Source: Holacanthus passer (taxonomy: Eukaryota > Chordata > Actinopteri > Pomacanthidae). Taken from it: a stretch of DNA of 64,000 bases. A program made the position numbers and the translations under genes. The stretch covers positions 372,001 through 436,000 of the forward strand of contig JAFREQ010000181.1 of the NCBI GenBank assembly GCA_025331565.1, read 5' to 3'. The notes beneath the pieces are model-generated. The model worked only from the letters and a program-made list of their open reading frames with translations, searched no databases and was not told the DNA's origin. Shown in pieces: positions 12,126-24,869 of the stretch (within the stretch, counting starts at the first letter, position 1; each line of letters begins with the position of its first letter).

Positions 12126-14635
12126 AAAAACGTGTTAACAAGTTTGCCACATCAACTTAAAAGGTGATAACATGTCAATGTCATGTTAACAAGTATGTTC
12201 TCCTCCTGGTCCACATTTTGGTTTCAGCCAGGTCCCTGTGAGTGACCACATCCATCTCCACCCTCTTCAAATTGTCAAGTATTTCACCAACAAAGGGAGC
12301 CTCCTCATTCATTTCAATGATATTCTTTCAGCAATGCAATGCAACGTTTTACACAGATTTATTATACATGTGTGTTTTCCATGCTGACACCCTAATAATA
12401 TATTTCAATTGATATTTTATTTTAAAAAAATACGTTTGTGTGATTGTTTATTGTCTCCATATTGTGTCTGTGAACTGAATGACATTTTCACGCACACACA
12501 TCAAAAGAATGTTGACAACAAAATGGGGTAGGTAGTTATTTTGCATGCACATCAAATTATATGAATTATGTAGTGGTCTGTAAAGCAAGCTATTGTTTAT
12601 TTGCTGGGAGTGTTGTTGGTCACTTAATATTCCCATTCCGACTTGTTAAATAAGCATCTACTGAAGAAGTCAGTGACATGCCGGTGCCATCCACTGACTT
12701 CACCTCCCAGTATCCACTGCTGTCTTGGTCTCTGCTGTCCGTGCTCCTCAAACACTTGTTCCTGCGTCTCTCTTCTCTCCCACGGTGTTTGACGTGCTCT
12801 CGGTTGCTGGTATTTGTTTGCGCTCTCTTTTCACCCTACTCTTCTGGTTACACTCCCTGCTATTCTCCCTGACCTGAGAGAATATATTCAATCAATACTG
12901 ATACCCTCCACCACAGGGCTGCGTGTTGACTACGAGCTCTGGAGCTGCAGAGGTTGAGCCTTGGAAGACAAACAAAAATAATATAGCAGTGTTATAAAAA
13001 CACGAAAAATAACAGTATTTCTAGAAAACAGATGTTAATATCAGTGTAGGTTAAGGGACAAGGCCGAGCAAGTGCCTCCCATTATCCACCTTCTACTCAT
13101 AATTCCACCTTATTTAAACCAGTTTATCTCCACTTTCCAACAATATTATTTACTTTCTTCTGTCTCCTCCCAATCTTCTCTATCACTGTCCATCTCTGCA
13201 GGGTCCCTGGAGGGACATGATGTAGCTGTAAGGCTCCAAAGATGAAATGCTGTCCCTAGAATGGTGGGATGAATCCAGGAGTCCACGGTGCCAAACCTGC
13301 CCTGGGCCCCCTGGTGGGCCCACTAATTCTGGTCAGTGACTTCCATCTGTCTGATTTAATCTCAAAGAGTATATTAAGAATTTCATATCTGAGTCATGCC
13401 GTGTTCCTGTTTCATAAATACACTAATTGTACACAGTATGTACTACATATGCCGTAGTCTATACAGTTTTAAGTCCTTTACTAACTAGAATAACTTTATC
13501 ATTTTGTATGGGAAACAAAGTAAAACATGAGCTACGGACATCACTCGAAGTACAACTCTGGAATGTCACTCCAAGAAAGAAAACATTTCCGTGAAAGGTA
13601 GGTCAGGAAGACAGCTCAGGTCTGCAGCTGCACTCAGATGGCATTCTGTTCTCACTGCAACACAGTATATCCGACTCACCCTTCGCTATGGTTGTGTACT
13701 TAAGTCGTCAGAGCTCTGCTCTCTTTTTGCTGCATCCCTGCTGCACACCACTCACCTGAAAACTATGCTGTAACTGATGCAATCTTTTACTGCTACTGCC
13801 GCAGCTGGTGCTGCTTTTCATATCACATTCCAAAACCCCACCTCCATCCCAGCATCCACCTGCAAACTCTGAATCTGTCTTTGTCTAGTGGGGATATTAT
13901 CATTGTCACTCCCCACTCTCTCCTGTGCTGATCTCGTCGGGGTGACAAGGTCAGAGCCCAGACAACAAACCTCAATTCTGTACTTAAAGTTGTCTGCATA
14001 CATACAACTTTACTCACCTGCTCACTTTCTTTTTTCTTTTCCTTCTGAAGCTGTCTCAATGTTTTTAATTTATTTTAATTTCCTTCATGTTGATTAATTT
14101 GTCATTGTGCATTGCAGCACAATCACAACTAGTCAGCATGCTAACTTTTTTAAATTTATTTTTTCCACTTCTCCACTTTGTTAACATACTCAAATCCTGC
14201 ATAGAATTAGTACGTAGTATGGAATTAGGGCACACCAGGTCTTCTTCAAGATACAAAGTGACAGTGGCCAAAATTCCACACTTGGGTCATCTGATGGCAC
14301 CTGAGCCAGCTCCGTTTGCTGAATGAAGACAAGAAGATGCACTTGAAAGCTTGACAAACTAATAAATTTGCCCTTTGGAGTTTTCTTGTAAAACGTTTCT
14401 GTTCCTCACCAAAACATGAGTAGGCTTGAGTTCTAACAAATATTTAATGTATTTCCTTTTTCAGAAAACATTTGCAATGCAGATTTTTTTGCTCAAAATC
14501 CAATATTCTTTAATATTGAATCCAATATTATTTATATGTCTGTTTGCTTCTTTTTCACTGCCTCAGTTGAGTACACATGCCTCCTCATTCCTCATGTGCA
14601 TGCACAAGAACAAACAATAAAGGGACAGGCATGTG
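12126..14635. other. Unassigned region
   Basis: No supported gene or recognised repeat. Pyrimidine-rich patches near 12760-12870 and 13140-13200 are simple composition features. Confidence 0.45.
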
Positions 14636-14639
14636 AATC

Positions 14640-14885
14640 TAGATATGCACAGATCCACCCACTTCTGAGCCTTTGCAGGTAATACTAGAAGGTCTGTCTT
14701 TTCTATCTAGAGATTGATGTCGTTCAAGCAGTTGAATAGCTAATGTATTCGTATTATCAGGATATGATGAAATGTAGAGTTGAGTGTCATCTGCATAGCT
14801 ATGATAACATAATACTTGGTCCAACACTTGGGAGTTAGGGGTATAGTTCATCTCCATGAGGTAATTTATCTGTAATCCCAAAAAT
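14640..14885 (-). pseudogene. LINE reverse-transcriptase fragment (YADD box)
   Basis: The minus strand encodes CYHSYADDTQLYISSYPD, the catalytic box of L2/Rex-type non-LTR reverse transcriptases. It is followed by a leucine-rich stretch with QLLERHQSLD. YADD supplies two of the catalytic aspartates. Only about 80 residues remain; the fingers, thumb and endonuclease are absent. It is an isolated truncated LINE scrap with no nearby partner on the same strand. Confidence 0.88.
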
Positions 14886-15671
14886 ACCCCCAACCAAACA
14901 TGAGCCAACATCTCCAAAGATACTTTGTCTATTTGGGTATCATCTTTATCCAACAGCATTTCTCGGCACTGAGGAAAACACTATATTTAAATACTTACCT
15001 TCCCCTGTTTCATTTGGAGCTGCCAGTGTGGGAAGTTGCCTATAGCTTAAAGAAAGTGGCAGGAAAAGACAAGAAGGAACTGAAGAAAAGGTGTAAAAGA
15101 GTGCAAAAGCTGCTGCAAAAGTGTCCTCCAACTCACCGTCAGCTTAAATAAGTGCTCGTCAGGTATTTGCGGTTATTGATGTGGGATTGCTTGAACGATC
15201 AAAATTGTGTTTTCCAGCTTTAGTTGTTTGCTGATACTCACAAAAAAGAAGTGGGAACAGTGGAACAAGCCCCACTTGAGTATATTTTGTTCTCTTTTTT
15301 AGATAGCAGGCAGCCAACATCAAGCACGTCAACCACAAAAGCCGTTTCAAAATAAATAGAATTCTGTGCTTTAAGGCTATGTAGGCAATAGCCCACTGTA
15401 TGTGCATTCAAGTGCTGCCAGTCCAAGTCCAGAGGAAACCTTTTATCAACCTGCTCCTTCCACTCAAATCTTCCCCTCCTTTCTTTTTTCTTCCTACCTT
15501 TCTCTCTCCTTTCTTCCCGTCTGTCCTTCCCTTTGTGTCGGTGTCCCAGTGCTCGAGCACATTCTGAGCCCTCTGGTTGAGAGCACTCTGGTGGAAAACA
15601 AAACATACAGCAGTCTTTCATGAGCCATAGGAACATTTTTATTTTTGCTGCTGAAATGGATTGGCCCACAG

Positions 15672-15673
<2 letters not shown>

Positions 15674-15704
<31 letters not shown>
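15674..15704. repeat. (GT)n microsatellite
   Basis: About 15 uninterrupted GT dinucleotides, then a short GAGTGAGTG degeneration. Confidence 0.97.
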
Positions 15705-15707
<3 letters not shown>

Positions 15708-15862
15708 TGAGTGTATTTGTGTGTGGGAGAAATTACTCTCTACAGAGAAAATATAATTCAGACTGAGATACAAAGAGTTTGAGAGAACAATGATGCCCTT
15801 TTAAACATTTATATTAACACTTTTATTTTGTCAGACTTGGTTTGGGGTGGCTTGACAAAATT

Positions 15863-15889
15863 TCTCTCTCTCTCTCTCTCTCTCTCTCT
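15863..15889. repeat. (CT)n microsatellite
   Basis: About 13 CT dinucleotides on the plus strand. A second shorter pyrimidine run lies at 16233-16252. Confidence 0.95.
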
Positions 15890-18800
15890 GTTCTGTTCTT
15901 CTTTGTTGCTGGAGAATAATAGTTCGCCCACCTCAGCTGTTTAGCCTCGCCACTACTGTGTGCAATCATGTTTGTTAAAATATGAGTCATTTGTGATTTT
16001 ACTGAAAACAACTGTAACCTACTTTCACTTTGAGATGAAGTTAATGTTGTAGAGCATATATATTTATTGCATTTTTATTTTACTTCCCTGACAGTGCAAT
16101 GGCTGATCCAAACAACAACAATTGAATTTTGAATGATTTTTTTTTTTTTTGTAAATATACAGTAGAAGACATTGACTCCTGACAATATTTCCCTTTTGGA
16201 CCCCCAGTACAACTGGTTGGCCACAATATGCTTCTCTCTCTCCCTCTCTCTGTCCGACCCCTCCCTCACTGTTTGGACCTGGTCTGAGTTTCACTCCCTC
16301 CATGTTTGTCTGAAAGCAGAGCTGGACTGGGACAAAAAAATCACCCTGGCATTTTTGGTCCAGACTGACTCCCTACAGTTGACAAAAACCACCCATTAAT
16401 TGCGATCCCTTTAATAAATGTGCTATTCCCCCAAACCACTACAAAGCTGGGAAGTCCTGTGGACGAGTGTACCAGTATAAGTGCATCAGTCTACTCACCA
16501 CATTTTGACTGACTCCCTGGTGATCAGTAGTCGACAGTGTCTTGTTCCTGAGAGGGAGAGATGATTACAATTAATTGGATGGGCTATTAACATAATTATA
16601 ATGTCATGTATAAGATGTGCAAAAAGCTGTACAGTTTAAACCACACCATACTCTTATATACATCTTATTTCACTGGATACTAACTAACTATTCACTTCAT
16701 ACAGATTGCAAGGCTCCAAATATTGATGATGACTATTGGCCACATTCATATATAACCTTTTTTAATGTTGATGGAAGAGTAATAGACCTGTGAATATGGA
16801 CAATTGAATCAAGTGTGTGCTTGTTTGTGGGGAGTTTAGCTACAGCTGCCCTTTTGCACATGACCTGGTGCTGACGTGCCTAATATGTGAACATGTATGC
16901 TTACTATACAGCAGTTCCAAACAGTTTGAACATACTGTTGGTGTAAATTTTTATAATTTTATAATCTTACCTTACTATCATTGCCATTAAATGATTTAAT
17001 CATCGTTGATCATAGTCATCATAGCATGGCACACACACTGCCTCCCTCCCTGTACCCTGCCTAACCTCCAGAAGTTACATTTCAAGCAGATTCCTGCTGC
17101 AGTGGTCAGTCTGTGGTGTTAGATCAGGTTTAGAAACTATTTGTATGCATTTCTAGTCCCATATCTTATGCCTCTGCAGCTTGTAGTTGTGTTGGATTTC
17201 ATATATTTTACCTGCATAAGGCCTCAATGTGGTCCTCTAATCAATAAGGACAACCAAAAACTGCAAACCTATCTGTAATAGAAAGAAAGGAGAGTGAAAG
17301 AAAATGAGTGTAGAGCAGCGCAGCACAGAGCAGCATGAGGGCAGAGATGAGCGTTGTGTTTCTTCACCCTTGTTTCTGCTTGCTACTCCAGTGCTCTCAG
17401 TTCTGACACTGAATGGGAGCAAAGTCAGCTAAACTACTCTCGTACAACCTACTGTACTGCTTCCAGCATAATTGGAAACAATGCTATGAGAAGCAGCAGC
17501 AGAAGAGCTGCTCTGGAGTGCAGGAGGATTTGGTTACTTAACTAAGACACGCTTTTTTTTGACTGTATGCAAATCGAATGTGTTTGCATTGCAGATGATG
17601 ATCAAAGGCACTAGAATGTGAGTCTTACTTGACTCAAGGGACAACGTTTGATTTGAGTAGCCCAGCAATGCTCCATAATTTAGACGTAGGGGGTGTGGTG
17701 GTTCGAATTCGACAGATCTGTAGGTATCAGCTTTTTGGGTTTTGGGCTCGGGGCTTCAGTTATTTTCAATGATAACCAGATAATTTCTCACTTATCTCTC
17801 TAACTGTGCCGATCCTCTGTGTCCATGCGTGCCATGTGTTGCAAGTTGATATGCAATGCTGGGTGAGAATGAATGTATACAAAGCTTTGCTAGTGGTCAG
17901 CAATGGATTATGTGAAACAAAAAGTTAACTTAGGGGTTGGGTTTTATCTCCAAATTTGGCAGAACCAGAATACTTCAGTTGGGTCAGGTCTTGCAAGTAC
18001 AAACCAAGTTCAGGTCTCTGTTTTAGGTCCATGCAAAACTTAAGTGTGAACCACGTAGTTTCACTGTGAGACTGGGACTTGGGAATGCTGTCTGCTGATA
18101 AGCTAAGATATAGCTCTCAAGGATTGGTACGTAAAGTGTTATTACCAAATACTGAGCAATTCATTCATTCATTTCTTTTCAATAAAATAACATAATGAAT
18201 AACATTGCATGCTGGGCAATGATAGAATCAGATCTCAGGTTATATTTCTTCTCATGAGTTTTTTCTTTATATAAAAAAGACTTGAGCTGACAAAGCATTG
18301 ATATTAAATGGTTTTCCTGTCAGGTGGCACAGCCAGCAATACAAACATTTAGTTGCGAGACTGCCCATTGGCCAAGCACATCAATCATCACTCCAACAGT
18401 TATTTAGTTTTCTGAGCCCCTGTTCCATATATTCTTTCATTGTGAGCTGGACCTGCACAGCTGGCACCACCAGCCTTCTCTGTGCCACTCTCCCCCTCCA
18501 AATATTATCACCGTTAGCAGCTCGCCCTGTGAGGGAAAAAGGTACAAAACAACATTTCCATCAGGAACTACTGTGATACAGACGGTGAAAATTGGCACAG
18601 TTGGCCAGTGCAGTTCTTCAGGGAGCTAATGAAACATTGCATTGGCACTATGACTTCCAAGTACAGAACCACATTATTACTGTGGGTGTGATTTTTCCTG
18701 ATGTGGGTTTGGGGATTAGTGTGGAACTGACAGAGTGTAAGTTTAATTGCTAATGCATTACTGCTCATGGAAGTCACATACTAGGCTTCATTGTTATGCA

Positions 18801-19895
18801 GTTAGAAAATATATGAAGTTAAAAGTTCATATTGGTACAGTTCTTTTCTGAAAAGCAATAGAAGAAAATTTAAATCAAAGAGGGATGTTTTTGGAGCATG
18901 CTATGAAATGTTGTTATCCCGAGTCAATCAAATGGATCAGAATCATGATTGATCTGGGCATGGTTTTAGAGGATCGGTGGCTTTATAAAGCCTAATCCAT
19001 GTCTGATCCCTTGTTTGAAAACACTGTAACTGCATTTTGATGTGAGTAACAGCAGTTGAACTCTGGGGTACAGCAGCCAGATGTTACAATTAATGACAGT
19101 AAGCAACATGGGCAGAGCAAAGTTTAGCCCCTTTTGCATCTATTTATACATATTCAAAATTCTTTATTAATCTTAATGTTGGGTTACTTAACACTACACA
19201 GTGCAACTGTACTAATAGAAAATTAACAAGATACTATCCCTAACCCGAACTCCAAAAAAACCTTCAGATCAGACTTGGTATGGCCGATGCCAATACTAGG
19301 GAATAGGCTATAATGCAGAAAATATTATATATATATATATTTCTGTTGGTTTATGAAAAAGGCTAGATAAATTATGTTTAGACTTATTAAAGATAGATTC
19401 AGAAAAAAGTCATTTTAAAAGACAACGTTAAAGACAAACTAATTTTGGTTGCGATCAACAACTCACATATGTGCTCTATCAATACCAGTTGCTTCTTTGT
19501 AGTAATGTGGAACTTCGGTGTGATTCGACTGACAACAGAAGTCGCACTTTATTACCTTGGACACTGTCAGTTGGGAAGAAAATAACGCTTGAGTGGTTTA
19601 AAAGTAACAGAACAGTATGATAACTTCAATTGTTTATATTATTCCTGTTTTCATTGAAAATGTCTGACAATGTCCGTGTTAATATGCAATTGCAAACATA
19701 TTATGGCCTTTATCTAAATAAAAACTATTACATTTCATTTTCAATTTCAACTTTCATTTCATTTTTCATCAAATGGTGCGAACAGTATAACTGTTAAAGA
19801 GACTTAATAATATAACTATAAGAATAACACATTTCATTTGTTGTTATGGTCTGGGTTTTTTGTGTTTTTTCTTCCCCCCTCCTTTTCAGTGTTTG
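15890..19895. other. Unassigned region
   Basis: No supported gene or recognised repeat. Simple features include a T run at 16138-16150, a T run near 17551 and a short AT repeat at 19326-19341. Confidence 0.45.
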
Positions 19896-19899
19896 TGGA

Positions 19900-20385
19900 T
19901 GGAGACGTGGCTGGTGTGACTCTCACTTCCTCTCCCAAGACCTGGCAGATGAGGCACACCTGTCTCCCATCGTCATCAACCCAGTTCCTACATAAGCCTG
20001 GCCCTGACTCCACTCCTGTATCAGATTATTCCATCTCATGTGATAGAGTCTTGTGCTTCGTGTATTTCTCTGTGATCTCTCTTGTGATTTTCCTTGGAAA
20101 AGTTTTTGCCACGTGTTGCTCACCTAATTTTTTTCTTATGTGTTCTGCAGTGTGTGTGCCTCACTGCAGCTATCCTCTAAATGCCTCCATGTTCCCAGCT
20201 TCCTGAGTTTCCAGCCACAGCCATCGCCAGTCCAACCATCTTCGCCGCTCACCAGCCAGCCAGCCACCTCTGCCTGAGTTTTTGTCACTATTTTTTACTT
20301 AAGACATTTTTCAAACCACCATTCCGTTTCTGTGTCTGCCATTGTTGGTCCAAACCAGAAACCCACCGCAACAATTTGTATTACT
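19900..20385 (+). repeat. Possible retroelement LTR/5'-region fragment
   Basis: A stretch containing GATGAGGCACACCTGTCTCC, then CCTACATAAGCCTGGCCCTG and TTGTGCTTCGTGTATTTCTC, resembles a teleost repeat that I associate with LTR or promoter-type regions of retroelements. The ATAAG motif may be a decayed TATA box. I cannot find paired LTRs, a primer-binding site or coding remnants nearby, so this is either a solo, truncated copy or another repeat class. The 122-codon open frame across it carries no recognisable domain. Confidence 0.35.
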
Positions 20386-20894
20386 AACATAAATTCTCTT
20401 TTTTCATTCATTGTCATACATGACAGATACAGTGTGCTTGTTGTTACTGTAGAGGGACAAAAGAAATGTCTGTTACTATCGTCCTGACAGTTAAAACTGA
20501 CTTGCTTCTATACTGAAAAACTGACGTGACAAACTTCAGGATGTGTTAAAGTACTGAATAATCAAATGTTCATCATCAACAACAAACACAGCTTGACAAG
20601 ACAATACAAATTACAGCATGAGTGAATTTACAGGCCATGATCCAGACAGCTTTTCAGGAAAAAACTCTACAAGAGATTAACATATTAACTATTAAGTCAT
20701 AGTTAATTTAAAAAAAATACAAAAAACTGAGACTAAGAGTCTACACCCATACTAGCTGAGGCACTCTGTTGCATGCTGATATGGCACTTGTTGAGGTATG
20801 TCAGTTGCCAAGATTGTGATACCTGAGAACATGACTGGAGAATGGAGCTTGTTACATGACGTACATTAAATATGTTGGCGGTGTGAAATGGGTG

Positions 20895-20985
20895 CAGTTT
20901 GGTAAGGTTTAGACATCAAATCTACTTGGTTAGGTTCAGGAAAAGATCATGGTTTGGGTTAAAAAAAAAAGTACATTTATTACAT
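20895..20985 (+). repeat. GGTTAGG-type low-copy repeat fragment
   Basis: The segment reads GGTTAGGTTCAGGAAAAGAT then CATGGTTTGGGTTAAAAA. A shorter similar piece, GGTTAAGGTTAGGAAAAGAT, lies at about 61369-61388. I recognise this wording from fish intergenic repeats but cannot name the family. Confidence 0.4.
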
Positions 20986-21169
20986 AGGTTAAATTACATT
21001 TGTATGGAGGAGATCAGGATGGATGGCTCAAACATTTCTCTTTTTCACCGTCCTAAATTTCCCAGTATGACCTTGTGTAGAACGAATCACATTGTCATTT
21101 TTTGCATATTAATTGGGAAAAGTTAGCATACTGTCATAGCCACAACTATTGTGCCTAACTTGTTCACAA

Positions 21170-21500
21170 TGACTAACATGCTGATGTTTAGCAGGTATAA
21201 TGAGATGTTTACCATCTTAGATTAGACTGTTATCGTGCATTTGCTCATTAGCACTAAACACAAAGTACAGCTGAAGATGGTGGGGATATTTTGCAGGTAT
21301 TTTTCCAATTATTGGAGTATTAGGCAAATTAAAATAAACATTTTGACCTGATAATGTTGGTCGACAAAACGTTAATGGATCACTAAAGTTTTTAAATCAT
21401 TCCAGAGGAGTATATGAATTGTTGTGTCAAACTTTACTTGTAATCCTATCTAGTTGTCGAGATATTTCAGTGTGGACTGAAAAGGGTGGATATTACCATC
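21170..21500 (+). repeat. Family C repeat (GCTGATGTTAGC type)
   Basis: It contains ACATGCTGATGTTTAGCAGG, AGCACTAAACACAAAGTACA and GCTGAAGATGG, followed by a TTTTGACCTGATAATG block, then AGTTGTCGAGATATTTCAGT. This matches in order a common teleost interspersed repeat as I recall it. A second copy in the window at 49795-49910 shares AGCACTAAACACA and AGTACAGCTGAGGCTGATGG. No coding capacity is seen; the element class is not known to me. Confidence 0.6.
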
Positions 21501-21514
21501 CTGTCAGTGTGGCT

Positions 21515-21960
21515 AAAACCCATTAATGAGCCGAATTGTTGTACTGGGTGACATGCTCCTTCATTATCATGAACACACACAATGTAGATTATTTTGACTC
21601 ACTCCCACACACGGCTGTGCTGCTCCAATTACTCACTAGAGCACCAAATGGGTATTAATCTGCCGTTAAAAATAGTCCCCATGTATTGTGCTATTACCCC
21701 CATTTGAATAACATTTTCTAAAAGCTACAGTGTCCAGCTGGAGTTAGTGATCCTTTTCTAAATGTGAAATCTATTATATATATATAATCTATTTAAAAAC
21801 AGGGACCTGCATTTAAAGGTTTACATTGTAGGAAGTCATAAAGTATTGAGAGGTGAACTATTGCATTGTTGGCCTGAGTGTGATATATAAAGCAGCATAT
21901 ATACACAGGACATTAGTAAGAAAATTTGCATTACTGACATTTCAGGGAAAAGAAATTCTT
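21515..21960 (+). repeat. Family B repeat, 5' part
   Basis: ACTGGGTGACATGCTCCTTC, GAACACACACAATGTAG, TACTCACTAGAGCACCAAA-like and GTGTCCAGCTGGAGTT blocks occur in the same order at 55645-55830. This copy supplies the left part of family B and stops before the segment found at 11690-12110. Confidence 0.65.
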
Positions 21961-23058
21961 GTTTTTTTTTTTCAATTTTACAACCAGAAGTTTAACTGTA
22001 CAGAAATATTAAGCGAACATTTAGCCTTCAGCTGAATCCTCCACTATGTCACAGCATTTGCAAGAAGTTGAACTCTGCTTAACTTTTTTCCAGTCGCTGA
22101 CATCTCTTCAGCAGCCTTTGCTCTGCTCGCTGTCACTCCTCATCTCCCAGCAACCATGAGAAATGAATGCTCGCTTTGTCTTTTTGTCACTGCTTCTGTG
22201 AATGCAGTTACTCTGCCTTTAAAGCTTATCATTCAGAAACTCCTTCCTCTGTCAACTAAAACTAAGCAGGCCACAATGCATTGGCCACTGAGAATGAAAT
22301 ATGTGGTTTGCCACATGTTATGAAGTCCTGCTGATGATTGCTGTCAGTAAAAGGCTTGTACACCAAAGAAAGGAAAGGCATATGTCAATCATAAGTGCAA
22401 TTTCTTGATGTTCATGTTGACAGCATGCTTTTATTGACTTACAGAGTGACAACTTGTGAATGACATGAACAGATAGCAGCAAAACAGAGTTTGGACTGTC
22501 TTTGTGCAGCTTCAGTACCGTTGACAAGATCAGACAGCTGCTTTCTTCCTTCTGTGTTGTAAGGCAGACAGATTCTAGTATTTGCTTTTATCACAGCAGT
22601 TTTTGGGTGGCATGAGGAGAACTGCACAAATCTGTGTTGTATCACTCCCATTCATACCGTTTGAAATGGGATCTGGAATTTCTGACTTGGACCAAATAAG
22701 AAGATAAAAAACACTTTGAAATCAACAAGGTGGGCAGATGTACCATATTTGAAATTTTAAAAATGTCTTCAAAACAACCAACAAGCACAATAAACTAAAG
22801 AAGTAGCCTTACACATTACATTACACATTATTTCAGGGGGAATCAGCATTAACCAGCAGGTGCAGTTGTTTGGTCATTAGTTTGTCCCACTCCTGGAGGC
22901 CTTTTCTCTTCTAAAAGTAAAAGATGAAAATGAAGCACACATGTAACCTGTGCACCCTGTCTTAGTAAGTTGTTTGAGTGCAGCTAAAAAACCCTTCCCA
23001 TGCACCCATATACTCATACACTCTTGGCTGATCAAACTCTTCTGGGCTTGCCATCTGT
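21961..23058. other. Unassigned region
   Basis: No gene or repeat recognised. A T run is present at 21962-21972. Confidence 0.45.
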
Positions 23059-23060
23059 TA

Positions 23061-23830
23061 CAACCCCAATTCCAAAAAAATTGCGATGCTGTGTAGAATG
23101 TAATTTTAAAACAGAATGCAACCATTTGCAAATGAACTTTGTTTACTGTCAGTGGTCTTACAAAGTGTTCCCAAGCCCATGTATTAATATCCTCTACACC
23201 AATGATTCCCAACAGGGTATCCAGGGGATACATCTTCTGTTGCAAGGGGGTGCGAGGAGAGATTGTGGAGGAGCTCAACAAATTGAAAAAAAAAAAAAAA
23301 ATTAATTAATGATTTGATTAAAAAATGCACCCACTTTTTCAGTCAGCTATAACAATTAGTTTAGGTGTTACTGCAATTAAGAGTGCATGAAAACTAGTTA
23401 GCAAGCAAGCAGTGGAGATGAAATGGTCAGCTAAAAGTAATGTAACAGTTTATAGTAACAGTAAACTGAAATAGTTCATTAAAGGTAATGGATAAATGGT
23501 TGGAACATCTGGCCTTTGCCACCTAATGTGGTGGTAGTATGCAAAGTAACACAGGACAAATGCAAACTTGACCAAACCGAGCCAAACATAGACAGCTCAG
23601 TTGTATGAAATCAGTGTAACATCCATCCACTGTTATATCCACTTTTATATGATTAATAGTTAAATAACATACAGTTTGAAATGAATTCAAATCAGCATAT
23701 TTGGAATATAAGTGATGCCGTTGATGAAGGGTTACTTGAGTTCTGTCGGGGTACTTCTTACAAACAAGGTTGAGAACCACTGCTTTATACAGTCATGTGT
23801 TTCACAAAGTGGTAAACCCTTCACAGTTTT
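23061..23830 (+). mobile_element. Family A element, 5' part, split by a hAT insertion
   Basis: The left end CAACCCCAATTCCAAAAAAA at 23061 follows a TA at 23059-23060 and matches the copy at 670. The match runs through GTGGTCTTACAAAGTGTTCC and TATTAATATCCTCTACAC. It is then interrupted at 23200 and resumes at 23791 with AGTCATGTGTTTCACAAAGT. The remaining right part is not recognisable, so about two thirds of the element is lost. Confidence 0.82.
23200..23782. mobile_element. Non-autonomous hAT element nested in family A
   Basis: The left end CAATGATTCCCAACAGGG and the right end CAAGGTTGAGAACCACTG form imperfect inverted repeats of the 'CAGTGGTTCTCAACC' hAT type. The flanks are CTCTACAC (23192-23199) and CTTTATAC (23783-23790), an 8-bp target duplication with two mismatches. 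The 583-bp interior has an A run at 23286-23300 and no transposase frame. Confidence 0.85.
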
Positions 23831-24229
23831 TGTAACCACTGTAAGTTCTCCTACTCACTTGGAAGGGGAGGATGAGTGAAGGGGTATTCAGTTGGTTGCA
23901 ATCTGCATCCTCACTGCTGGATGCCACTTAGTCTTACACACTAGTCCTTTAACACAAGAAATAAAAAAACATCAAGAGAAATTTTTCGACCAAGCATGCT
24001 AACTATGCTCCAAACATGTCATTACAGGAAAGAGAAGAACATCCAAGAATCTGTAAAGAAAGTTGGTCATTCAAGCTCATGAAACAGAGCAAGCCTTTCT
24101 CTGATTGTGAAGTTTTTGAAAAACTGCCTGGTAGCTGACTTCACATATTTTTTCACTGCGTTGGAATATACCACAGATATCAAAGACACTTTTCATTTGA
24201 AAGATCAATGTTTGAAACAGTGGAGGAGT

Positions 24230-24852
24230 TTCTTGCCATGGAGTTGATGAGGGGGAAAACAAGGATGTTTGGAGAGCCTGAACCTGCCATGAACTACAGT
24301 GCCCAGCATGCAAGCGTTCAAAGCCAAACTGACCCTGTTTAGGATGTGCTGACCCAAATGACCAACAAATGCTTTACATATTTCCCAGTGCTGGCTACCA
24401 TGAATGTGCCACCCCATGACACAGACAGATACACAACTACTCTGACAGACCTCCCCACTGAGTTCAACCAGCATTTCTCCCACACGTCCAAAGATTAAAT
24501 AGGAACTGGAACTGGTGTCCTCTCCTATTTCATTCAACAGTGAGAAAGAACCCCCGGATCTGCAACTGGAACTGACTGACATCCAGTGCAACCCTGCTCT
24601 CACTACATCCAAACTGGAACTAACTTCTATAGCTCACTGTAGGAAACAGTTTCAGAACCCACAGAGGCAAACAAAAATGATGCTTGTTTTGTTTGGCTCC
24701 ATGTATATGTGTGAACAAACTTTTCCTCTGATGAACCCCAACAAGTCACACTGAAGGTCACAGCTGATGGATGAACATCCTTTCTCTGTGCTGATGGTCT
24801 TGCAACAAGGGGTAACCATCTCAGATGTTCCCATTGGGCTAAATTGCATGTA
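24230..24852 (+). pseudogene. hAT transposase pseudogene, C-terminal half
   Basis: A frame at 24515-24754 contains EKEPPDLQLELTDIQCNP followed by LVLFGSMYMCEQTFPLMN. It continues past a stop with LMDEHPFSVL. These correspond to the end of GTF2IRD2-like hAT transposases, where 'LQmELieLQcd' precedes 'FGStYvCEqtFS.mn..K' and 'LtdehL.svLr'. Upstream, in a frame with many stops, AFKAKLTLFRM resembles the 'vkAFkaKL.lw' block of the same proteins. Multiple stops and frame changes make it non-functional. It differs from the 5.6-6.4 kb copy in surviving residues, so they are separate insertions. Confidence 0.85.
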
Positions 24853-24869
24853 GCAGAAATTTAGCCCAA

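Noticed and set aside
15238..15669. 143-codon minus-strand frame with a Lys/Arg/Glu-rich middle
   Set aside because: The charged stretch is the reverse of a T/C-rich run (CTTTCTTTT type). No domain or splice context supports it.
19838..20206. 122-codon plus frame after a pyrimidine tract ending in CAG (possible exon)
   Set aside because: The sequence matches wording I associate with a retroelement region and the peptide has no recognisable domain.
24205..24612. 135-codon minus-strand frame
   Set aside because: It is antisense to the second hAT transposase wreck, which shows recognisable plus-strand residues.
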